This document shows positions 59,201-64,000 of a stretch of 64,000 bases of DNA, piece after piece. The translations under genes and the position numbers were made by a program. This DNA comes from Isoptericola jiangsuensis (GTDB lineage: Bacteria; Actinomycetota; Actinomycetes; Actinomycetales; Cellulomonadaceae), in NCBI RefSeq assembly GCF_002563715.1, contig NZ_PDJJ01000001.1, forward strand, positions 3,720,001 through 3,784,000. The letters are read 5' to 3'. The notes under the pieces were generated by a model that saw nothing but the letters and a program-made list of their open reading frames with translations, did not search any database and was not told the origin of the DNA. Within the stretch, counting starts at the first letter, position 1, and every line of letters begins with the position of its first letter.

Positions 59201-61753
59201 CTCCGCCGCGTCGATCGAGACCGTCGGATCCTCGGTGAAGGCGTCGTCCTCGTCGAGGCCGGCGGAGGCGTCGGGCTGGCCGTCGGGCTCGATCGTGACG
59301 GTGTCACCGATCGTCAGCAGCGGGTTCTCGGGGTCGACGGTCACGCCGTGGAATGGGCCGTTGGAGACCAGGAGCGTCTGGTAGCTGTCTGGAGCGTCGC
59401 CGAAGTCGATGGGCAGCGGGCCGGGGCAACGTGAGCCGTCGTTCCCGCCTGAGGCCGGACCGTACGAGAAGAACGCCGCGGGCTCCGTCGGGGCGTCCAT
59501 GTTGAAGCGCCAGATCTGGCCCGTGCCGTTGTTCGAGGCGTAGAGGAAGCCTGCGTCATCGGTGTAGGTGGCGCCCCATGCCCTGTTCGACGAGGCCGGA
59601 CCGGACGGGTTGACCCCGTCAGGGCCGCTGATCACACCGTAGTTGTTCTCGTTCACCAGGCTCGAGTTGTCCACAGAAGGGTCGAGCGAGAAGAGGATCG
59701 TCGTGTTGTTGTTCGCGTTGAACCCGATCGACCACAGCTTGCCGTCGTAGTACGACCAGTCGTCACCAGGTTGGAGCTGGCTGGCCCCGGTGCCGTACGA
59801 GGTGTCACCGTCGAGCACGCGCATGAACGTCGGCGAGGACGGGTCGACGTCGACGGAGAGCCACGCTGCACCGGTGTTCTCCGGGGTCGATGCGTACCAG
59901 ATCCCGTCCGGTGAGACGTCACCGATGTTCAGGCCTGTGGAGAAGGGTCCCGTTCCGAAGGGCACGTCGTCGAAGTTCGGGGTGCCGTACAGCACCTGCC
60001 CCGTGTAGTCCGGCGAGGTCGCGACGATCTCGGGCGGGGTCGTCGACTCGGTGTTGCTGCGCGCCCCCCAGAACCAGCCGTCGATCGCGCTGTAGCCGAC
60101 CCCGTTGATCGACGCCTCGGGCACCTCGCCCTGGTCGACGAAGCTGCCGTCGATGAGGTTGACGTCGAAGACGGTCGTGGGCGGGCTGTCCTCGCTCGCC
60201 TGCCAGAGCTGGGCGCTGACGGAGCACGGCACGGGGTCGGTGTCCGCGAACGAGATCTCGGTCGATCCCGGGGGGTTGAGGCCGACGAGCTCCATGTCGT
60301 CCGGGCCGTTCGTGTACGTGCCCGCGGCGTCCGAGGTCACGCCGACGGTCACGGTGCAGGTGACGAGGTTCGGGTCCACGAGGTCGCCGCCGTCCAGCGT
60401 GACCGTCCCCGCCCCGGCGTCGACCGTGACCGTCCCGTCGCCGCACGTCGTCTCCGAGGTCCCCGTCAGTTCGAGGGCGGGGTCGTTGATCGTGTCGGTG
60501 AACCCGAAGTCCTCCTTGGGCCCCGACGGCACGTCAGGCTCGCCGGGTGCGTGTGTGTTGGTGATCGTGAACGTCAGGGTCCCTTCGTCTCCCGTCGGGT
60601 AGGAGCCGCCGCTGCCCGGACCGGGGTAGGCGCTGAACTGCTTGTCGATCTTGGGCGTCGTGTCGAGAATGATGATGTTGTCGAACGCGGTGTCGTTGCC
60701 TGCGACGGCACCGTCCTCGTTGTCGATGCGAAGCCCGATCGAGTCACCCGTGGAGCGCAGCGCCGTGTCGCCAAGCCAGGTACCGGTCCTGGTGGTCCGC
60801 TGCCGACCCAACGCCGAGACGTTCTGTCCGCCGCCGGGTCCTTGCTGGACGAACGCGACCGCGTTCGTGCCGGAGCACGTGTCAGGGGGCGTGGAGAACG
60901 CGGTGGACTCCGAGCCGTCGGACTGGGTGATGTAGAACTGCGGGTTGGCACCGTTCCCGCTCGTGACGCAGCTCTGGGTCACGATGTCCACGGAGAACTG
61001 GTAGTAGCGCCCGGGGTCGACCGGGAGCGGTTCCGTGAACTCGAGCATGGTGCCCGGCGCCTGCGCCTGTGCGTTCTGGGTGAAGGACGTCACGACGTGG
61101 TTGTCCGCGGGGTCCGCCGGCACAGGGATCTGGCCGGTGTACGGATAGGGCACGTTCGTCCCGCCGACGATGTAGTTGCCCATCGCGGCAGCACTGAGCC
61201 GGTTCGAGTTGAACCAGCGACCGGCCCCGTTCTGCGGCGCACCGTTGCAGTCCGCCACGACGGGTGTGCTCGGCAGCGGCACGTCGTTCTGCCCGTTCGA
61301 GTAGTTGACCGGACCGTGCGCAGCCATGACGAGGCCGTTGCAGTTGTACCCCGCCGCCCAGACCTCGTCAGCCGTGTACGCGGTGCCTGAGGTATTCACG
61401 TATCCGGGCTGGAAGCCCGGCTCCGCTCCGGTCGCCGCGAACGGATAGTCGGTCAACGTCTGGACGAAGTCGTCGGCGTCCCACGCGGCCTCGTTCGACC
61501 CGCCCCCCGGCTCGTCCGGCTCCTGCCAGGTGACGTTCTCGAAGTCCTCGAAGAAGAACTCGGCAGGTGCCTCCATGACGCCCGGCTGCCCGGGCACGGC
61601 CGCGGCCGGCGACAGCGCCTCCTCAGCCAGGGTGTCCGACACCACCGGCAGGGCGGTGAGGCCCACCGCCAGGAGGAAGGATCCAGCCGTCAACGACGCG
61701 ACGCTGCGCCGTCGGGTCATCCGGTTGGTACGAAGGCCGTACTTCGTTCGCAT
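50291..61753 (-). CDS. Giant LPRTG-anchored surface protein with GEVED domains and 19 DUF11 repeats
   Basis: A 3,820-residue exported protein. Basic signal peptide (NRMTRRRSVASLTAGSFLLA). Residues about 50-770 are an N-terminal region with a lectin-like FFFEDFENVTW opening and SDG-rich sandwich, possibly the binding head. Two GEVED domains start at FGDAPDSYQTL (about 778) and YGDAPDSYGTL (about 951). Residues about 1128-3730 are 19 DUF11 repeats of ~137 residues, each opening like LEIVKTSDAPAEVLPGDTVT. The end is LPRTG (about 3786), a membrane helix and GVRRRQQHG. ATG 61753 is preferred (GGGAG eight bases upstream); earlier starts at 61777 or 61789 exist. Likely a long acidic stalk presenting the head beyond the wall; function is inferred only. 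Confidence 0.9.
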   Translation of the reverse strand: MRTKYGLRTNRMTRRRSVASLTAGSFLLAVGLTALPVVSDTLAEEALSPAAAVPGQPGVMEAPAEFFFEDFENVTWQEPDEPGGGSNEAAWDADDFVQTLTDYPFAATGAEPGFQPGYVNTSGTAYTADEVWAAGYNCNGLVMAAHGPVNYSNGQNDVPLPSTPVVADCNGAPQNGAGRWFNSNRLSAAAMGNYIVGGTNVPYPYTGQIPVPADPADNHVVTSFTQNAQAQAPGTMLEFTEPLPVDPGRYYQFSVDIVTQSCVTSGNGANPQFYITQSDGSESTAFSTPPDTCSGTNAVAFVQQGPGGGQNVSALGRQRTTRTGTWLGDTALRSTGDSIGLRIDNEDGAVAGNDTAFDNIIILDTTPKIDKQFSAYPGPGSGGSYPTGDEGTLTFTITNTHAPGEPDVPSGPKEDFGFTDTINDPALELTGTSETTCGDGTVTVDAGAGTVTLDGGDLVDPNLVTCTVTVGVTSDAAGTYTNGPDDMELVGLNPPGSTEISFADTDPVPCSVSAQLWQASEDSPPTTVFDVNLIDGSFVDQGEVPEASINGVGYSAIDGWFWGARSNTESTTPPEIVATSPDYTGQVLYGTPNFDDVPFGTGPFSTGLNIGDVSPDGIWYASTPENTGAAWLSVDVDPSSPTFMRVLDGDTSYGTGASQLQPGDDWSYYDGKLWSIGFNANNNTTILFSLDPSVDNSSLVNENNYGVISGPDGVNPSGPASSNRAWGATYTDDAGFLYASNNGTGQIWRFNMDAPTEPAAFFSYGPASGGNDGSRCPGPLPIDFGDAPDSYQTLLVSNGPFHGVTVDPENPLLTIGDTVTIEPDGQPDASAGLDEDDAFTEDPTVSIDAAETSLSIPITNDSDETAALVGWIDFDLSGTFEEDERSEVDTGTGSGNDLLTWTVPADAVGGDSYLRLRAGLVPPGELPTDPSEVGPGIDSGEVEDWPITLVELPVDYGDAPDSYGTLAASGGASHAVVDYDETTNTAPLMLGDENTVDTEADGVPTPGADGDDLAGVDDESSITEPVTAELGEDVTLDVLATNDTETDATLVAWMDGDQNGTFDPGEASTAVTVPAGSGSATYPVSLPAASVVGDSYLRVRLFDGANDDPQPTGSWTGGEVEDYVVTVVEPELTVTKSSDAGETVSPGDVVTYTVTVENTGTVDYTQPDNPASFEDDLSDVLDDATYNGDAVATPDQGDVVFVDPVLGWEGPLAVGESVTITYSVTVDDPPGGDGILSNTVVAPDSTCDPDVDPADPDCTVTTPVRSLEIEKTSEPVTTLAPGQTIEYSFTVTNTGGYDYTVDDPATADDDLSAVLDDAVYNGDAVVVPDQGSLSYTEPVLSWSGPLAAGESVTITYSVTVNDPLTGDGELLNVVEGPPESNCDPDADPADPDCTVVLPAPGLDVVKTAEPSSDPLLPGGTVTYTVELTNTGSTDYTDAAPAAVVDDLTDVLDDATYNGDLAALDGGGTPVGTTVDGTLPEIGWFGPIPAGETVTITYSVTVNDPATGDGLLTNAVVGPPESNCPPDSEDPDCTTTTPVRTLEIAKTSDAPAEVLPGDTVTYTVEVTNPSTVDYTVDDPASFEDDLADVVDDATLDEGSFTATSDAGGTPPLPTYAPTTLSWSGPLAAGETVTISYTVTVNDPATGDGVLTNAVTGPPESNCDVDADPADPDCSTTTPVRSVEIVKTSDAPAEVAPGDTVTYTVEVTNTGGVDYADPDTLLTVSDDLSEVLDDATYNGDATAVPDQGAFSFTDPTLSWEGPLAVGETVTITYSVTVDDPVTGDGVLTNTIVGPPESSCDPDQVPEDPDCSTTTPVRSVEIVKTAEPAGEVAPGDTVTYTVEVTNTGGVDYADPDSLLTVSDDLSEVLDDATYNGDATAVPDQGAFSFADPTLSWEGPLAVDETVTLTYSVTVDDPLDGGDGVLTNAVTGPPESTCVEGTEEGCTVTTPVASLDVVKTSDSPDGVVAGDQITYTVEVTNTGGFAYTDADPATVSDDLSAVLDDATWDDAVTIEPDQGTAEFVDPTLTWTGPLDVGETVTITYTLTVNDPVTGDGVLTNAVVGGDCPDPAVTDPDDPAFDPDCSTEVPVLEPGLDVTKTSDAGGEVLAGDTVVYTVTVENTGEVDYTLLNPAEVSDDLSDVLDDATLDDDSIVVTPDVGTVDFTDPTLSWSGPLAVGATVTITYAVTVDDPLADGDGVLDNTVVGPPESTCPEGSEDPDCTVTEPIKALEIVKTSDAAEDVAPGDTITYSVEITNTGQVDYTVPDDPASFTDDLTEVLDDATFDDGSIVVTPDQGSASFADPELTWTGPLAVGETVTVTYSVTLDDPPTGDSIVTNAVVGPPESNCDPDQVPEDPNCSTTTPTPAVEVVKTSDAAGEVVPGDTVTYTVEVTNTGAVAYTDDDPLTVTDDLTGVLDDATYNDDATATPDSGAFAFADPNLTWTGPLDVGATVTLTYSVTVDDPPGLLADGVLTNAVSAPGSNCVPGTEDPDCTVTTPVRSVEIVKASDAPAEVLPGDAVTYTVEVTNTGGVDYADPDSLLTVSDDLSEVLDDATYNDDATVEPDQGAVSFTDPILTWTGPLAAGESVTITYSVTVNDPLPEDGDGVLTNTVTGPPESTCADDADPADPDCSTTTPVRSVEIVKTSDAPAEVLPGATVTYTVEVTNTGGVDYADPDTLLTVSDDLSEVLDDATYNGDATAVPDQGAFSFADPTLSWEGPLAVDETVTLTYSVTVDDPLDGGDGVLTNAVTGPPESTCVDPEDPGCTTTTPVRSLEVVKSSDAVDEVLPGDTVEYTIEVTNTGGADYTLLDPAVVFDDLTDVLDDATFVDGSLVTDPTPPDAVFDGDSISWSGPLAAGETVTITYAVTVDDPPTGDGVLDNTVVGPPESGCDPAQDPADPDCTVTLPVRALEIAKTSDGAGEVLPGETVTYTVVVTNTGGADYTAQEPAVVADDLAEVLDDATYNDDATVVPEQGTVEFTDPTLTWTGPLAAGETVTITYSVTVGDPLPEDGDGVLTNAVTGPPESNCVDPEDPGCSVTDPVRQLDIVKEKVSPEEVLIQPGEVVTYSVTVTNTGGFAYTDADPASWDDDLSQVLDDATYNGDATAAPDQGTVSFTDPTLSWSGPLAVGETVTVTYSVTVNDPLSGDGILGNVVTGPPESTCVDPLAPGCFVVLPERQLDITKTADPDEPVVAGETVTYTVTVTNLSQVPYTEEFPASVVDDLTEVLDDATYNDDAAVNPDQGELTYAEPRLVWVGPLAGGESVEITYSVTVDDPLTGDGELANVVFEPPAPPPCENGVCGPTLPPTPECEDGVDPATGLPCVGTVTPVKELEVAKEVVDTSSGEDWVGPTQDVTYAVTVTNTGGLDYTVDDPAVVTDDLSDVLDDATLDEGSISVEPDQGTVTFDAPDLTWSGPLAVDESVTITYTVTVNDTVTGDGDLVNVVTGPPESNCVDGTEEGCTTTTPIRALEIVKTSDGGEGVTPGQVVGYTVEVTNTGTFAYSDADPAEVTDDLSAVLDDATFNDDAAVDPDVGELAYAEPELSWSGPLDPGETVTITYSVTVDDPDTGDMVLENVVTGPPESTCATDPSMSPGGASAGTAITLPMLLAVDNPDCSTEVPVLDRALEIDKSATGTQGAQVGDVVQYTVEVTNTGQGDYTAESPATVVDDLTGVLDDATYNDDAAVDPDTGDLAYAAPRLFWSGPLAAGDTVTITYSVTLTGDGDGEVLNVAFQPAGPGCTTLPDCGDITTPPPGECTDGADENGLPCDEVSFQITPPVTPAPPAPPAPGPGLLPRTGAGWVGLTSIALLLIVGGSLLYGVRRRQQHG
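50590..58370 (-). repeat. Nineteen DUF11 repeats within the second giant protein
   Basis: Units of ~410 bp. Several share long near-identical DNA, including synonymous sites: 53496-53736 matches 55950-56190 with one difference in 241 bases; 53642-53758 matches 56504-56620; 54105-54213 matches 56145-56253. Most unit boundaries carry a Cys-containing linker such as PPESNCDPDADPADPDCTVT. Confidence 0.92.
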
Positions 61754-61803
61754 CGAGGTCTCCCGAGGTGGATGCATGCCCTGGAGCAATTACCTCGGCC
61801 AAC

Positions 61804-61819
61804 TGTGACACGCGTCACG
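61804..61819. promoter_or_regulatory. Crp/GlxR-like operator upstream of the second giant protein
   Basis: TGTGA-N6-TCACG, one base off the CRP-type consensus TGTGA-N6-TCACA, about 50 bases before the start codon. The 61845-61975 stretch next to it is a distinctly AT-rich island that probably holds the promoter. No Crp gene is in the window. Confidence 0.55.
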
Positions 61820-61972
61820 GCGATCCGCGCACCTCGTACGGAAAGTGGGGTGAATTGAACCGGAATGACCGGCAGAAATATGCAAAGTAGTACACCGAAT
61901 AAAGCTTCTAACGATGGAACAGCGCTATCGCTATACCCCTATTCACCTTCTCGCGAACTATGCGCGGGTAGT

Positions 61973-62839
61973 TCACTCTGTTCGGTTGGTCACGCGACCG
62001 ACGGCCGACACCGCCCGGCGCACCCGGCGCGCGTTGACCGCGAACAAGACGTCGCGGTACTGGGACGCGCGGTGGATCTGGCCCTTGAGGTCGTTGGACG
62101 ACGGCCGGTGCCGCAGGTCGCAGGGGACCTCGACGGCGGTGTAGCCGGCGCGCAGCAGGTCGATCGTCATGCCGGTCTCGACGCCCCAGCCGCGGGCCAG
62201 GGGCGTCGCGGCCTCGAACGCCTCGCGGGTGAGGCAGCGCATGCCGGACAGCGGCTGCGTGGGGCTCCACCCGGTGAGGTTGTGGATGGCGCGCCGGGAC
62301 GCCCCGACGACGATCCCGCGGCCGCCGGCGCCCTTCTGGGCGGGCAGCAGCGCGATGGCGACGTCCGCCAGGCCCTCGCGCACCGGCCCGACGAGCGGGG
62401 CGGTGTTGACGGCGGTGTCACCGAGGTCGCCGTCGATGAACAGCAGGAGGCGGGGGGCGCGGCCGTCGGCGTCGCGCATGGCGACGACGGCGGCACCGGT
62501 CTCCATCGCGGCGGCCTTGCCGCGGTTGTGCGAGTGCCGGACCACGACGGCGCCGGCCTCGCGGGCGACGTGCTGCGTGTCGTCGTCGGAGCCGTCGTCC
62601 ACCACGAGCACGAGGTCGACGTGCGGGATGGCGCGGGCGGAGCGGACGGTCGCGGCGATGCGCTCCGACTCGTCCTTGGCGGGGATGACGACGGCGACGC
62701 GCTGGGTGCTGCGCCCGTCACGCCCGGTCGGCGGGCGCGGGGTGAGGGCCTTCGGCATGCCGTTGCGTCGGGCGGTGGGGCCAGCGGCCTCCACCGTCGT
62801 GTCCTCACCCGTACGGGCGGCACCCTGGTGCGCGTTCAC
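61973..62839 (-). CDS. Family 2 glycosyltransferase
   Basis: A GT-A fold transferase (288 residues from GTG 62839). N-terminal VAVVIPAKDESERIAATV, VVDDGSDDDT, HNRGKAAAMETG, the metal site IDGDLGD, and PLSGMRCLTREAF near the acceptor region. The pattern is close to glucosyl-3-phosphoglycerate and polyprenyl-phosphate sugar synthases; acceptor and donor are uncertain. GTG 62839 has AGGGAG nearby; the ATG at 62758 (MPKALTPRPP) matches the core better but lacks a binding site. A TAGGCT -10 box on the minus strand lies at 62915-62920. No membrane helices. Confidence 0.88.
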   Translation of the reverse strand: MNAHQGAARTGEDTTVEAAGPTARRNGMPKALTPRPPTGRDGRSTQRVAVVIPAKDESERIAATVRSARAIPHVDLVLVVDDGSDDDTQHVAREAGAVVVRHSHNRGKAAAMETGAAVVAMRDADGRAPRLLLFIDGDLGDTAVNTAPLVGPVREGLADVAIALLPAQKGAGGRGIVVGASRRAIHNLTGWSPTQPLSGMRCLTREAFEAATPLARGWGVETGMTIDLLRAGYTAVEVPCDLRHRPSSNDLKGQIHRASQYRDVLFAVNARRVRRAVSAVGRVTNRTE

Positions 62840-62993
62840 AGCTCCCTGCCTCAACGGTCGACGAATGTCCTCGGTCCCACACCGGGATCGGAAGTGCAAA
62901 GAACTTCCCTGTAAAGCCTACTCCCCCGGTACGGACGATCGTCGCAGGCCGACGCGGGGCACACGCGACGACCGCGTGAAGATGTGGGGACGA

Positions 62994-63818
62994 TCAGCGC
63001 AGGGTCACCTGACGGGACACGATGCCGGCCCGGGCACGACGCTGCGCCGCGTCCAGGGGCTCCGTGACGGCGATCGCCTCGTCGAGGCGGGCGCCGAGGT
63101 CCCGCACGGGGTCGGCCAGCTCGTCGGCCTCCGTGCCGCGGGGCAGCTCCCACACCGGCACGACCAGCCCGCAGGCGCGGAACATGCCGAGGAACTTGCC
63201 GCCGGCCAGGCCGGACTCGCGGCGCGCCTGGAGGCGGGCGATCCCGTCGACCACGCGGTCCTCGTCCTCCGTGCGCGCCCAGCGGACGAACTCGCGGCTC
63301 ATGCGGCACCAGTACGCGGCGTCCACGCCGTCGATCTTCACCGTCGGGACGGCGGCCGCGGCCGCCTCCTCCAGGCCCGCGCGGACCTCCTCGGTGATCT
63401 CGGCGTTCGAGTCCATCCAGTAGTCGTAGCCGTCGTGGACGGTCACCTCGAACGGCACCGACGTGTCCAGCACGTCCTGCAGGCGCGGGGAGTCCGCCGT
63501 CACCTCGAGCTGCTCCGGGTAGACGCCCGTGCCCGGCTCCGCGTCGATCGCGGCCAGCAGCGCCACCGCGAGGTCGCGGCTCAGGTCGTCCGACGACAGC
63601 ACGCCCTGGACACCCAGCAGCACGGTGCCGTCCTCGCGGTGCAGCGACGACCAGCCGCCCGGCAGCACGGTCGCGACGACGACGTCGCGGCTCCCGTGCG
63701 CCTCGACGGTCCGGGCGGTCGCCGTCGCGGACGGCACGATCTCCCGCATCGAGACCCAGTCGGCCTCCCCGGGGAGACCTTCGAACGGACGCAGCACGAA
63801 CTCAGCGGACTTGGCCAT
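62994..63818 (-). CDS. DUF5926 family protein
   Basis: A 274-residue soluble protein of the actinobacterial DUF5926 family, found with its start MAKSAEFVLRPFEGLPGE and with conserved YDYWMDSNAEI and CRMSREFVRWARTEDEDRV segments. Function unknown; it is often mislabelled as a SecA-related protein. ATG start without a ribosome binding site; on the minus strand TAGGAT (63825-63830) lies six bases upstream, indicating a leaderless mRNA. Divergent from the YgjV-like gene with a 38-base gap. Confidence 0.85.
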   Translation of the reverse strand: MAKSAEFVLRPFEGLPGEADWVSMREIVPSATATARTVEAHGSRDVVVATVLPGGWSSLHREDGTVLLGVQGVLSSDDLSRDLAVALLAAIDAEPGTGVYPEQLEVTADSPRLQDVLDTSVPFEVTVHDGYDYWMDSNAEITEEVRAGLEEAAAAAVPTVKIDGVDAAYWCRMSREFVRWARTEDEDRVVDGIARLQARRESGLAGGKFLGMFRACGLVVPVWELPRGTEADELADPVRDLGARLDEAIAVTEPLDAAQRRARAGIVSRQVTLR

Positions 63819-63824
63819 GCGCCG

Positions 63825-63849
63825 ATCCTATCGGCCGTGACCCTAGGCT
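63825..63849. promoter_or_regulatory. Overlapping divergent leaderless promoters
   Basis: The 38-base gap contains a minus-strand TAGGAT (63825-63830, six bases before its ATG) and a plus-strand TAGGCT (63844-63849, seven bases before its ATG). Each promoter's -35 region must overlap the other's -10 or beyond. Confidence 0.6.
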
Positions 63850-63856
63850 CAGGGTC

Positions 63857-64000
63857 ATGGCGGTGTGGCTGGAGGTCTTCGGCTGGGTCGGCTCGATCCT
63901 CGTGGTCTGGTCGCTCACCCAGGCGCGCGTGCTGCGGTTCCGGTGGATGAACCTCGCGGGCGCGGTCGTCGCGACGGCGTACAACGCGGTGGTCGGGGTG
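63857..64000 (+). CDS. YgjV-like membrane protein, truncated by window end
   Basis: Only the first 48 codons are present. MAVWLEVFGWVGSILVVWSL is followed by TQARVLRFRWMNLAGAVVAT and YNAVVGV: two helices of the PQ-loop-like YgjV/CBU_0592 family. The rest continues past base 64000. A TAGGCT box seven bases upstream and the absence of a ribosome binding site suggest a leaderless mRNA. Confidence 0.7.
   Translation, partial: MAVWLEVFGWVGSILVVWSLTQARVLRFRWMNLAGAVVATAYNAVVGV

Overview
The window is very GC-rich DNA from an actinobacterium. The 16S and 23S sequences, the conservon (cvnABCD), the DUF5979/DUF11 surface proteins and the many leaderless genes fit Micrococcales, most likely Cellulomonadaceae or Promicromonosporaceae (Cellulomonas, Isoptericola or Cellulosimicrobium-like). 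That placement is by recognition, not alignment. No prophage, insertion sequence or CRISPR array was seen; it looks like ordinary chromosome.

Layout. 1-3.2 kb: the aptamer of a TPP riboswitch whose gene lies off the left edge, a DUF4235 membrane protein, a PAS-ANTAR regulator, and a TauE/SafE exporter with its own Rrf2-type regulator and a clear operator. 3.5-9.4 kb: a complete minus-strand rRNA operon (16S-23S-5S) with two promoters and a strong terminator. 9.4-11.1 kb: about 1.1 kb without a recognisable gene (it holds a ~102-bp tandem duplication), then tRNA-Arg(ACG), tRNA-Ser(GCT) and tRNA-Ser(TGA). 11.1-16.5 kb: a conservon signalling operon (NIT/HAMP histidine kinase, roadblock, DUF742, GTPase). 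16.6-24 kb: a quinone oxidoreductase, an EamA exporter, a DUF805 protein, a three-gene sugar ABC importer without an ATPase, and methionine aminopeptidase. 24.3-34.1 kb: HAD phosphatase, serS, a diacylglycerol-kinase-like protein, a 1,485-residue membrane protein built of two homologous halves, a hexapeptide-repeat protein and a YihY protein.

34-62 kb is dominated by two giant LPRTG-anchored repeat proteins (2,996 and 3,820 residues, together about a third of the window). They flank a SulP transporter, a BASS-type transporter, two DUF202 proteins, an alkyl sulfatase and two small membrane proteins. 62-64 kb: a family 2 glycosyltransferase, a DUF5926 protein and a truncated YgjV-like membrane protein.

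The most unusual feature is a family of intergenic arrays with an exact 20-bp period, conserved decamer GASTCAGCGC (S = C or G), at four intergenic loci (2991-3180, 23831-24300, 26404-26613, 34112-34201). Each copy contains a GANTC palindrome. Other points of interest are the fused duplication at 27.9-32.3 kb, gene-conversion-like identity among the repeats of the second giant protein, and about seven genes that appear to be transcribed as leaderless mRNAs from TAGNNT boxes 6-8 nt before the start codon.
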